A stretch of 64,000 nt of DNA from Paenibacillus oryzisoli. Lineage in GTDB: Bacteria > Bacillota > Bacilli > Paenibacillales > NBRC-103111. The position numbers and the translations under genes were made by a program. The notes under the pieces are model-generated. The model was given only the letters and a program-made list of their open reading frames with translations, was not told where the DNA came from and did no database searches. The DNA lies in NCBI RefSeq assembly GCF_001653565.1, contig NZ_LYPB01000094.1, positions 1 to 64,000 on the forward strand, read 5' to 3'. This document shows, piece after piece, positions 43,701 to 50,214 of the stretch. Positions within the stretch are counted from its first letter, which is position 1. Every line of letters begins with the position of its first letter.

Positions 43701-44038
43701 ATGACGACATTAACGTATTCTGAAGGTGATTGAAGACCTGAGCCAGAGATATCGACCCATGTCGAGCCGTTATACTTGTAGACCTTTACTACATCCCCTT
43801 CCTGTCCTATAGACTTCACTGTTAAATATAAATCGTTGTTGTATTCCGTTATATCGGGTACAAACACCCCATTTAACTGCTCTACGGCACCTTCGAGCGG
43901 TGCGAATATGAACGAAGCCGACGCTCGCTGTCCCCCAAACGGAATGAGCACCCCGAAGGCTAAAATAACGCATACTAGCAGTGAAACCCATCTTCCTCCA
44001 AATCGAGTAACTTTCCCCTTTAATCCCATTGCTGACAA
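40760..44038 (-). CDS. giant secreted S-layer-anchored protein (propeller-like, X2, FN3, SLH)
   Basis: 1092 aa. Signal peptide ends near ASA (residue ~37). Residues ~45-375 hold repeated ~45-residue beta units (GAFMISFNGVLHAFWAE, then SLLANPSIRATDSGLFAIW) like a beta-propeller. Two X2-like domains follow (SPTTAEFDKNLPEPVAVTLS; TPESGTFDKNITLQSPLSIT), a fibronectin-III domain (~575-665, WSPVSGATGYNLYQAA), a beta-rich region (~675-900) and three SLH repeats (~905-1085). Anchors to wall polysaccharide outside the cell. TTG at 44038 or ATG at 44029 is the start. Ligand unknown. Confidence 0.9.
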   Translation of the reverse strand: MSAMGLKGKVTRFGGRWVSLLVCVILAFGVLIPFGGQRASASFIFAPLEGAVEQLNGVFVPDITEYNNDLYLTVKSIGQEGDVVKVYKYNGSTWVDISGSGLQSPSEYVNVVINSHPKLVVHDGALYAYWSEYEFESKLRVKKYENNSWSWADGGDRLNYNPDEYADGAFMISFNGVLHAFWAETKSGSSQIRAKKLVGGTWVSADGGASLGSTLGYLHASISADVYNNKLYVGWLQDFTHVRVKSLESSGWQFVDNGGLSASLLANPSIRATDSGLFAIWADSGRIKSQKYNGSSWAAADNGLSDGPSEGYPVMTASNGTLYASYLKGNNGILLKRYDGSEWVAESDVLPISNAQFDMAIHNNDMYFAYRSQSLKVQFYSSELRTISPTTAEFDKNLPEPVAVTLSANGLGLTSITDDTTPLVSGTDYTVNGKTVTINSSYLNQLPLGTKTLTFNFGISTPRTLTLSIIDTSGPQNSKITPESGTFDKNITLQSPLSITMATYGNTLDNISDGSTALVSGEQYSVNSNTVTLNSTYLASLPHGTKTLTFNFSAGAPQTYTITVVDSTVIPAPDAPVLQSAVPADRQVTLGWSPVSGATGYNLYQAAASGTYESATPITVSGEVYSYTFSGLTNETTYYYIVKATNSSGESLASNELNARPFSPVDNSTGTGGSTPDTGVIVLVNGKAEQIGTASMTTVDGQKVTTVAIDPVKLEERLNTAGPKAIITIPITTTSDVVVGELNGQMISNLEKKQAILEIKTDGATYMIPAEQIDIDAILAQYGQDVKLSDIKIQIEIAKPSTLEESIVPNAAKAEEFSIVLPPLKFTVRGIYNGNSFEISKFDSYVERTIAIPDDVDASKITTAIVVDPQGVTRHVPTQVVKIDGKYYAIVNSLTNSLYTLIYHPITFKDVETHWAQEAVNNLGSRMIVNGVGNGLFNPNQSMTRVEFAAAMVRALGLKLENSATSPFKDVKSSDWFSGAVQTAHSYGLISGFEDGTFRPQESITREQAMVVIAQAMKITKLKPVTAWTPSVSDFTDSAMLADWAASSVTDMLKAGLVTGRDGSNLAPKEAVSRAEISTLVQRLLQMSGLIN

Positions 44039-44281
44039 CCATCCTCTGACGTTATTTTTCAGTTTTTATTCATGTACCCCCCCTCCTTAGGACTACATTT
44101 TAACCTAATATTATCCATCTTTCGTTTTTATTCGACATAATTTGCGGGATTCCCTTCTAAAAAGTTACTAAAACTAAATGTTCTACCTTCGAGATATCTA
44201 ATTCTAAGGTGAGTTTGGATTCACTTCTCGGTAGGGCAATGTAAAGGGGCACAGTTGAAGATGGAGCATACAAAATAAAAG

Positions 44282-44316
44282 CAGCCAAGGAAGGGTTTGT
44301 GAACCTTCGTTGGCTG
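44282..44316 (-). terminator. intrinsic terminator of the 112-aa gene
   Basis: CAGCCAA...GAAGG / CCTTC...TTGGCTG hairpin, followed on the minus strand by CTTTTATTTTG. The remainder of the 44039-44391 gap is the upstream region of the giant SLH gene, with no further gene. Confidence 0.75.
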
Positions 44317-44391
44317 TTAAACTTTTATCGTGCTATCCATAGTTTCCCAAATGAGGATGAGAGTAGAATACTCCTAATCTCTCCGAACAAG

Positions 44392-44730
44392 TTATGTTTG
44401 AAGTGAATTAAACTTTCTTTCCAATAAACTCTTTTCTAACCTGATATGCAGTAATTCAGTATTTAGGTCCTGACCTATCTGATGAATCGCGGTTACAATA
44501 TCTTCTGCCGTTAGAATATGAATAGGATCTACCTTATCAGATACATACTTTAAAATAACTTCAATACAGTCGTTACATACTCCGATTCTTTGAATGAGTG
44601 TATCTTCTTCTACAGCAAATCCATCGTATTTACTCTCTATATCTTGAATAACAATCCTCTCCTCATTGTTACTTATATGCGTACCAGCAATAGAAATATT
44701 ATATGGTACGTTATTGCGTATAGTCAACAT
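44392..44730 (-). CDS. hypothetical protein, 112 aa, divergent from XRE regulator
   Basis: I do not recognise the family. The N-terminal half is beta-rich (TIRNNVPYNISIAGTHIS), the C-terminal half helical and charged (AEDIVTAIHQIGQDLNTELLH; RLEKSLLERKF). No signal peptide or membrane helix. It shares a 34-nt divergent gap with the XRE gene, so the two promoters must overlap; the XRE protein probably represses both. Possibly an antitoxin, toxin or phage-derived accessory protein; nothing decides this. Confidence 0.6.
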   Translation of the reverse strand: MLTIRNNVPYNISIAGTHISNNEERIVIQDIESKYDGFAVEEDTLIQRIGVCNDCIEVILKYVSDKVDPIHILTAEDIVTAIHQIGQDLNTELLHIRLEKSLLERKFNSLQT

Positions 44731-44764
44731 TAATTATGCTTCCTCAAAGGTGGCTCTACAAAAC

Positions 44765-44995
44765 ATGGCAAAAAAAATAGTGGTTAAGATTGCGAACCTA
44801 ACCAAACAACATAAGATATCCTTACGTGAATTATCTAGGTTATCTGATGTAAGACATGCAGCATTAAGTGAGTTATCCAATGGGAAAAGGGAAAATGTAA
44901 ATTTTTCTCATATTGTTAGGATTGCTGAAGCTTTGAATATTGAGGATATACGGGAGATTATTGATCTTGTCGAGGATGAGCAAGAAGATGGGTAG
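44765..44995 (+). CDS. XRE/Cro-type helix-turn-helix regulator, 76 aa
   Basis: Starts at the ATG giving MAKKIVVKIANLT (AAAGGTGG upstream). A HTH_26-like domain covers ~5-65: KISLRELSRLSDVRHAALSE, then LSNGKRENVNFSHIVRIAEA. The last ten residues are acidic. Divergent from the 112-aa gene, as in small autoregulated cassettes. Left edge of the accessory island. Confidence 0.82.
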   Translation: MAKKIVVKIANLTKQHKISLRELSRLSDVRHAALSELSNGKRENVNFSHIVRIAEALNIEDIREIIDLVEDEQEDG

Positions 44996-45012
44996 TTCCG
45001 CGTACAAAATAT

Positions 45013-45047
45013 AAGCCTACTTGAGTCTGACTAAACTCGAGTAGGCT
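45013..45047. terminator. bidirectional terminator between convergent genes
   Basis: AAGCCTACTTGAGT / ACTCGAGTAGGCTT stem with a short loop, A/T-rich on both sides, between the XRE gene and the Mrr-like gene. Confidence 0.8.
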
Positions 45048-45064
45048 TTATTAGTTTTATATCA

Positions 45065-46045
45065 TTAAACAGATCTCGTCTGCCTACACTTAGGAAATGT
45101 GGAACAACCTAAGAACGGTTTCCCCTCTCTCCCTTTCCTCGTAACCATAGGAGAGCCACAGGTACATATTGCTTCTTTGGTAGCTGAGACTTGCGCTTGA
45201 GATCTTTGCACTTCGTTTTGAACTGTATCCTTCACTGCTTGTGCCTTTTTCTTCTTATTTGTTGGCTGCCATTTTTCCCATGATTTCAATTTCTGCTCGA
45301 CAAGTGCCCCATGCCAATAATCAACTTTGAATTGCTCAGCTTCTTTCTTCGCTGGTTCCGTTAAATCCGAAGTAGTAACTAGTAGCGATAAAATACAATC
45401 ATGATTCCTTTTAGCTCCGACCAGTTCCCGCACAGTTTGTACACCAACAGTGTTATGGTTTGCATAGCATTTGGCTTGAACGGCTGTCTTCTCACCACGT
45501 TGGTCAATAATGACAAGATCCACGCCACCATCCTTACCGCCTATACCAACTTCCTTAACCTCATAGCCTTTATCTCGAAAATACAACGCAAGCAATCGTT
45601 CGAACTCCGCTCCCGATAAGCTATCCAGTGAGCTACTTAAAATTTCTTGATCCGATCTATTTTGTGTAGAAGAGTGTGGTCGTTGCACCTTGGTGCTGCT
45701 AGATTTCACTTTCGTTTTTCTGACTCTCCCCTTTTTCTTGCTAGGAAGTAGGGCAACTACAACACCCAGTGCGACAGCTGAGATTATCATTCCTATAATC
45801 ATTCCTGTAACAGTCCAGTCTTTAACGAATACCTTTATTTCATCAAATTTCTCGGAGCTTGTAAATAGAATAAATACAGCTCCAATGAACCAGACTAGTG
45901 TCGCAAGCTTCTCATGTAACCACTTACTTAAGAATCGATAATAAAGTAATGCTCCTATAAATGTAAATAGTGCAATACACATGGCAATGAAATAAAATGG
46001 GGCAACAAAACTTTGAATTGCCAATTGAGACAGTTCGTTATTCAT
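45065..46045 (-). CDS. membrane-anchored Mrr-like restriction endonuclease with zinc-ribbon tail
   Basis: 326 aa. Two to three N-terminal membrane helices (~15-40, ~45-60, ~78-100), a basic linker (KKGRVRKTKVKSSSTKVQRP), then an Mrr_cat PD-(D/E)xK nuclease at ~140-255: LSGAEFERLLALYFRDKGYE, GGKDGGVDLVI and AVQAKCY (D...QxK). A topoisomerase-type C4 zinc finger closes it (CTCGSPMV...FLGCSTFPKCR). Such proteins cut modified or invading DNA near the membrane. Next to XRE and toxin-antitoxin genes in the accessory island. SD AAGGAA before the ATG. Confidence 0.87.
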   Translation of the reverse strand: MNNELSQLAIQSFVAPFYFIAMCIALFTFIGALLYYRFLSKWLHEKLATLVWFIGAVFILFTSSEKFDEIKVFVKDWTVTGMIIGMIISAVALGVVVALLPSKKKGRVRKTKVKSSSTKVQRPHSSTQNRSDQEILSSSLDSLSGAEFERLLALYFRDKGYEVKEVGIGGKDGGVDLVIIDQRGEKTAVQAKCYANHNTVGVQTVRELVGAKRNHDCILSLLVTTSDLTEPAKKEAEQFKVDYWHGALVEQKLKSWEKWQPTNKKKKAQAVKDTVQNEVQRSQAQVSATKEAICTCGSPMVTRKGREGKPFLGCSTFPKCRQTRSV

Positions 46046-46145
46046 AAGTAATTCCTTTCCAATCTTAAGTAGGTTAGCAGTCTTCTAAATGGATAAATTC
46101 TACAATAAGTTACATAAATCCTTCCAATTTGTAATATAGAAAAAA

Positions 46146-46162
46146 CACCCTGAAATTGGGTG
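46146..46162 (-). terminator. short CACCC/GGGTG terminator
   Basis: CACCC-N7-GGGTG followed on the minus strand by GTTTTTTC. Second of two tandem terminators downstream of the 94-aa gene. Confidence 0.6.
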
Positions 46163-46244
46163 CTCCTGAGCTCCTCGGAAATAATCTCTTCCAAGAATTT
46201 ATCCAATATAGGCCACTTAGCCAAAAACACTTATTATACGCAAA

Positions 46245-46273
46245 AAGCGTTGGCACTTCCCTGGCCAACGCTT
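46245..46273 (-). terminator. intrinsic terminator of the 94-aa gene
   Basis: AAGCGTTGGC...GCCAACGCTT perfect 10-bp stem followed on the minus strand by TTTGCG, 6 nt after the stop. Confidence 0.75.
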
Positions 46274-46278
46274 CTTAC

Positions 46279-46563
46279 TTATTTTCTCTTATAGGATTTC
46301 TCCCAATTTCTAAGAATTCTTTCTTTCGAAAATTTTGACTGAAGTCTTGCATTCGTTTCCCACTCGAGAATGGCCTTTTCTTTTGACTGATAAAACCTAT
46401 AATCACAAATATTCCAGGAACAAAATAACTTTCTGTAAGATCTGCCATTTTCGACATTCCCTGCATGTCGTCTTACAGCTTTGGCAGCTTGACGCTTAGC
46501 CCACCTGGTTCCTGGAGAAGTGTGATCGGTACATACTGGTGATTTTTTATAACTTCTGCTCAT
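46279..46563 (-). CDS. small basic MSRSYKKSP-type protein, 94 aa
   Basis: The opening MSRSYKKSPVCTDH...KRQAAKAVRRH belongs to a widely scattered set of small Lys/Arg-rich bacterial proteins beginning MSRSYKK that have no known function. AAGGAGG lies 8 nt before the ATG and a terminator follows, so the gene is real. The rest (RKLFCSWNICDYRFYQSKEKA) has several aromatic residues. The strong positive charge suggests nucleic-acid binding; this is inference. A second overlapping reading at 46275-46466 is a shadow. Confidence 0.75.
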   Translation of the reverse strand: MSRSYKKSPVCTDHTSPGTRWAKRQAAKAVRRHAGNVENGRSYRKLFCSWNICDYRFYQSKEKAILEWETNARLQSKFSKERILRNWEKSYKRK

Positions 46564-46820
46564 TGGTCTAACCTCCTTGGGGGAAGTTAGAGGCCGTCCA
46601 GCTTCTTCATCTGCTCACCTCTTTCATTTTCTTGTTTTAACTATATATACTGAGCTACTGTGAATTATGTTTCTGTACAGATTCCAATAACTTGGAAAAA
46701 AAACTTCCCCACTTGTGGGTTCTCATACAGACTGTTTATGGGATAATGACTGTTTATGCCATAACTCCTAAATGGAGGTTATTACCTATTTAAGATCAGA
46801 TTAATCCGACTTTTAAATAA

Positions 46821-46857
46821 AGAAAGAACAGCCCTATCTATATGAGCTGTTCTTTCT
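46821..46857 (-). terminator. terminator overlapping the 3' end of toxin copy 1
   Basis: AGAAAGAACAGC / GCTGTTCTTTCT. The stem encodes the last toxin residues (KEQL) and the stop codon lies in the loop. T-rich DNA follows on the minus strand. Confidence 0.7.
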
Positions 46858-47443
46858 GAGGTTCAATACTTTGTATAATACATTCAATCCATGAAGGAAT
46901 AGAATCAGACCGATACGTTATTAACCCATTGTCGGCGCCCAAAATAATTCTTCCCTCGGCTAGACTGTTATCAATTATGATTAAATGATCAATTAAATCA
47001 AGATGAGATAGTAAATTTTGAATCGATGTTTGATGCCGCCTTATAATATCTTCAGATGGAATATGATGTCCACCATTTTTGACCCGCACTGCCACTCTCT
47101 CAAGATTCAAATGATAATCGCCAAGACCGACATAAAACATTGTCACTTCGAACCCATTGGCCTTAGCATCACGCATCAGTCGAATGGCATTCCCTCCAGC
47201 CAGTGTAGTTTCAACTGAAAAATCCCGTCTGTTTCGAATACAATCCTTGGCCAATTTAATGGCTTCTTTCCCTGCAGATATCTTGCGACTTTCAGGATGC
47301 ATCGAGTCGATTCCCCTCGCTAGAGCATCTGGATCAATATTCACACTTATTCCGAGCCGATCAACAATAAGGTTCCGAATTGTACTTTTCCCACTGCCGT
47401 TGTTCCCAGCAAAAATGTAAAAAATCGGTGATAATTCATGCAT
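46838..47443 (-). CDS. zeta-type kinase toxin, copy 1
   Basis: 201 aa from the ATG giving MHELSPIFYIFAG, which overlaps the antitoxin stop by 8 nt (ATGCATGA). Walker A AGNNGSGKST, VNIDPDALARG and DFSVETTLAGG are the zeta/PezT motifs; FYVGLGDYHLNLERV and the RR/K-rich RRHQTSIQNLL sensor match. Zeta toxins phosphorylate UDP-GlcNAc and stop wall synthesis. Copy 2 at 57271 differs at only a handful of positions. Both copies keep catalytic motifs, so both should be active. Confidence 0.9.
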   Translation of the reverse strand: MHELSPIFYIFAGNNGSGKSTIRNLIVDRLGISVNIDPDALARGIDSMHPESRKISAGKEAIKLAKDCIRNRRDFSVETTLAGGNAIRLMRDAKANGFEVTMFYVGLGDYHLNLERVAVRVKNGGHHIPSEDIIRRHQTSIQNLLSHLDLIDHLIIIDNSLAEGRIILGADNGLITYRSDSIPSWIECIIQSIEPQKEQLI

Positions 47444-47612
47444 GTGGGGGATCCTGCGCAGTAACCGGGATAACATGACCATCATTGTATTCCTTTACAA
47501 TCTTACCCTCTACATTTTTATAAACAATGTATGTCTCGTTAGCCTTAGCATCCAGTTTTGCTCGATCACCTGTGAGTTTGATAAATTTTTGAAGATCTTT
47601 AATGTGATTCAT
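47436..47612 (-). CDS. probable antitoxin of zeta toxin, copy 1, 58 aa
   Basis: Reads MNHIKDLQKFIKLTGDRAKL and ends VTAQDPPHA; the toxin start lies inside its last codons. AAGGGTGAAA is the ribosome site. It is far shorter than epsilon/PezA antitoxins and not obviously homologous, but small proteins of this kind precede zeta-like kinases in many Firmicutes. A middle segment NETYIVYKNVEGKIVKEYND is a beta-hairpin-like repeat-free fold. Antitoxin role rests on genetic layout. Confidence 0.7.
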   Translation of the reverse strand: MNHIKDLQKFIKLTGDRAKLDAKANETYIVYKNVEGKIVKEYNDGHVIPVTAQDPPHA

Positions 47613-47789
47613 GTTTTCACCCTTCCTACAACTAAGAATCAACTAAACATTTCATTTATTATAGCATATATGAACTTATCGTTTCTCAAGCGTCAATAAT
47701 AACCTTATAAACCCTAATTGTTCAAAATAATTCTAATAACGAAAATAAAATAATCTGACCCCTGATGAGCACAGGAATCAGCTTTTAGC

Positions 47790-47880
47790 CAATCCAGCAG
47801 CGCCGAGTTGCAGCCCTTGCGCGGCGGATAGACCACGATCACGTCAGGTCGGATGACCTCGGCAGGTCCTGCGGCCAAGC
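47790..47880 (-). pseudogene. remnant of an rlmD/TrmA-type rRNA methyltransferase gene
   Basis: The minus strand translates to AAGPAEVI-RPDVIVVYPPRKGCNSALLDWL, aligning with GPAEVV...RPDVIVVDPPRKGCDPALL of the intact rlmD (59240-59340). Nine codons are missing in frame and the conserved Asp of DPPRKGC is Tyr. Only this ~90-nt piece is present; it abuts the stop of the DUF2075 gene and is GC-rich against AT-rich surroundings. Confidence 0.85.
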
Positions 47881-47881
47881 A

Positions 47882-49849
47882 TCATAAGTCTGTATTGTCC
47901 ATAATTGACTGATATCCCATACTCTCCTCAGCAGCTAGCAACAACCCCCCCGTATAAGGCATGTACACTAACTCTTGTTTCTTCTTCATCCTCTGTGATA
48001 AATAGGCATTCAGCTCCGGGTCCACACAGTAAACGTAGCATCCCTTTTGCCCTCTAGTCATTAAAGTACGATATGTATTCTTAATGATCTGATCAGCTAT
48101 TCCTATCGCACGATCCTTGTCTTCCTTATACATTTTCTTAAATCCCGAAAGTGACTTATCCGTCTTTGCACGCTTAAACGGATCTGTTATTAATACGCCA
48201 TTCACATAGCGTAAGTCTTCTCCGATAATGACACCAACATAATTAAATTCAAGCCCTTGTGAAGTATGAATGCAGCCAGCTTGTTCCACCGATTCTGGAT
48301 CAATAGCCCACGTTGTCGTATTATCCAAGTTCCAACTTATATTAAAATCATGCTCTGCAATAGCTATGTCGTGAATATCACTATTACTTTTCCCGTTGGA
48401 TTTCCAATCCCAACAGTAACCTGCAACAATTCTTGCTTTATTATCAATTTGATTCTTCTCAATTATTTGTCTTCTGAGTTCGTTAGGGTCATCGAAGATT
48501 TGAAAATCATATTCAAAATCAAACCCATCAAAATTGGCTGTTTTACGAATGCCTAATACATCATCCAACCAAGCTAAATAACCATCTGAACCATTGCAGC
48601 GAAATTGCGATTCTAATTCCATCTCAATTATTTCTGCATCATACTCTTCGGCAAACCATTTTATATGTTCCTTGTTGCCTATATCATGGATTGAAATCTT
48701 TTGATACTCATCGATAAAAAAGACAGAAAACTTAGAGGCATGAATGATTTCTTTCATTTGGTTTTCGCCTTTATTCTTGAAAAGCCCTGACTTTTCATTC
48801 AGCCTATGTGCTTCATCCACAATTAATACATCAAGTTCATTATGTAATGATTCATAATACACGCCAGATCCCTTAAACATATTATTGATATATGATTTCT
48901 TATGGTTTCCTTGGAGTTTCTTGGTGTACACTTCTCTAGGTGCGCTGTTTTTAGTCACATATTGACATAAGAGTCCGCGAGAAGTGAGCTCAACTAGAAG
49001 GTTAATTCCAAGAACAGATTTGCCAGTTCCCGGTCCTCCCTCAACGATAAGCACTTGCTTCTTATTGCTAGTTTGAGCTTCAACAGCCATTTGAATAGCT
49101 GTTTCATAGACGACTTTTTGCTCGTCGATCATCGTAAACTCATCATTGCCATCTAACATTCCCACTAAGGCGTCTTGCAGTGATTTTGATGGTTTGATTT
49201 TCCCATGTTCAATAAGATACAACAGTTTCTTGCGATCAGTTTTCTTAATATAAAGAGAAATAAAGCCCCTTAGCTTTAAGGCATCTCCTTTAGTAAAAAT
49301 GGGGGCTTCACTAACATATTTTTCGTACTGCTCATTAGTTAGCGGATCATTGATTGGCTTCACATAGTTATGCAAATAAGCACAAGGGTAAATAGAGATT
49401 TGCTCGTTCCTTACCGACTCATTATATTCTGTGATTAACTTGGCATAGGACCAGGCCTGATAGGATGGATGTGTTGTTTCCCTTAAACGACGACCAAGAT
49501 ACGTTTGCACAATGCCATCCTTTTTATCAACACTACTTAAATTCTGCCATTGTTTTAACTCAATGATGACGACTGAACTCTGATTATCTGCATCTAATCC
49601 AGTGAGTATGAAGTCTATTCTTCTAGAGTTAGCAGGAACTTTATACTCAATTGCAATTGTAATATCATCTGGAATATCTGTCGTATTAAGTACTTTATAC
49701 ATATAATTCATTGAATTATTCCAAGAGTTAATCTCACTAGCAGAAGTTCCACCAATCTTTTCTACTAATACATCATGAATTTTTACCGCGATACTATCCT
49801 CAGTCACATGATGCATAAACTCTTCCTTGGTAGCCTCATAAATAATCAT
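47882..49849 (-). CDS. DUF2075 helicase with N-terminal PD-(D/E)xK nuclease domain
   Basis: 655 aa from the ATG giving MIIYEATKEEF (AGAGGGAG upstream). Residues ~1-150 hold a nuclease-like region (RRIDFILTG...VVIIELKQW, with D...ExK). From ~245 a superfamily-1 helicase follows: Walker A EGGPGTGKSVLG, Walker B VLIVDEAHRL, arginine-rich ELESQFRCNG, then CIHTSQGLEFNYVGV and MTRGQKGCYVYC. Fusions of this type are common in anti-phage islands. Last gene of the McrBC-MazG cassette, 19 nt after mazG. All motifs look intact. Confidence 0.87.
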   Translation of the reverse strand: MIIYEATKEEFMHHVTEDSIAVKIHDVLVEKIGGTSASEINSWNNSMNYMYKVLNTTDIPDDITIAIEYKVPANSRRIDFILTGLDADNQSSVVIIELKQWQNLSSVDKKDGIVQTYLGRRLRETTHPSYQAWSYAKLITEYNESVRNEQISIYPCAYLHNYVKPINDPLTNEQYEKYVSEAPIFTKGDALKLRGFISLYIKKTDRKKLLYLIEHGKIKPSKSLQDALVGMLDGNDEFTMIDEQKVVYETAIQMAVEAQTSNKKQVLIVEGGPGTGKSVLGINLLVELTSRGLLCQYVTKNSAPREVYTKKLQGNHKKSYINNMFKGSGVYYESLHNELDVLIVDEAHRLNEKSGLFKNKGENQMKEIIHASKFSVFFIDEYQKISIHDIGNKEHIKWFAEEYDAEIIEMELESQFRCNGSDGYLAWLDDVLGIRKTANFDGFDFEYDFQIFDDPNELRRQIIEKNQIDNKARIVAGYCWDWKSNGKSNSDIHDIAIAEHDFNISWNLDNTTTWAIDPESVEQAGCIHTSQGLEFNYVGVIIGEDLRYVNGVLITDPFKRAKTDKSLSGFKKMYKEDKDRAIGIADQIIKNTYRTLMTRGQKGCYVYCVDPELNAYLSQRMKKKQELVYMPYTGGLLLAAEESMGYQSIMDNTDL

Positions 49850-49868
49850 AGAATAACTCCCTCTATTC

Positions 49869-50198
49869 TCATTCCTCAGTATACTTCTTAGATGTACCTT
49901 TGAATTTCTCAATGGGATACTTCTCGGCATTTTTCTTCAATTTATGTGATATGGCTTGTTCGACGTCAATCTCTAGTTCATGAGCTATCATAAGGGCATA
50001 AATGAGTACATCAGCCAGTTCATCTTGTATCTGCTCTTTATTTCTATCTACAGCTTCGCCGCTTTCTTTCCATTGGAAATTCTCAAGTAGTTCACTTGCC
50101 TCCAAGGTTAGCGAAATAGCTAAATCCTTAGCGTTATGGAATTGCTTCCAATCTCTCTCATCGCGAAATTCAATTATTTTCTTTATAATAGCATCCAT
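49869..50198 (-). CDS. MazG-like nucleotide pyrophosphohydrolase, 109 aa
   Basis: Starts at the ATG giving MDAIIKKIIEFRDER, 8 nt after GGAGG. The MazG motif is EASELLENFQW (ExxE) with DELADVLIYALM (ExxD) and the C-terminal KNAEKYP. These all-alpha enzymes hydrolyse NTPs/dNTPs. In a restriction-type cassette it may change nucleotide pools or remove modified dNTPs during infection; this is inference. It starts 16 nt beyond the McrC-like stop. Confidence 0.87.
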   Translation of the reverse strand: MDAIIKKIIEFRDERDWKQFHNAKDLAISLTLEASELLENFQWKESGEAVDRNKEQIQDELADVLIYALMIAHELEIDVEQAISHKLKKNAEKYPIEKFKGTSKKYTEE

Positions 50199-50214
50199 AT
50201 CGTTATCCTCCATC

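Larger units (their letters stand above)
46776..47735. repeat. zeta toxin-antitoxin direct repeat, copy 1 (~0.96 kb)
   Basis: The whole module (terminator, toxin, antitoxin, leader) recurs at 57208-58175 in the same orientation, with only scattered substitutions and a few indels. Similarity starts at GTTATT...ACCTATTTAAGA and fades after TAACCTTATAAA. The two copies bracket ~9.5 kb of defence-type genes and could recombine to delete them. Confidence 0.85.

Noticed and set aside
46275..46466. Second minus-strand frame overlapping the 94-aa gene
   Set aside because: It lacks a ribosome site, whereas the 94-aa frame has AAGGAGG and the recognisable MSRSYKK start.
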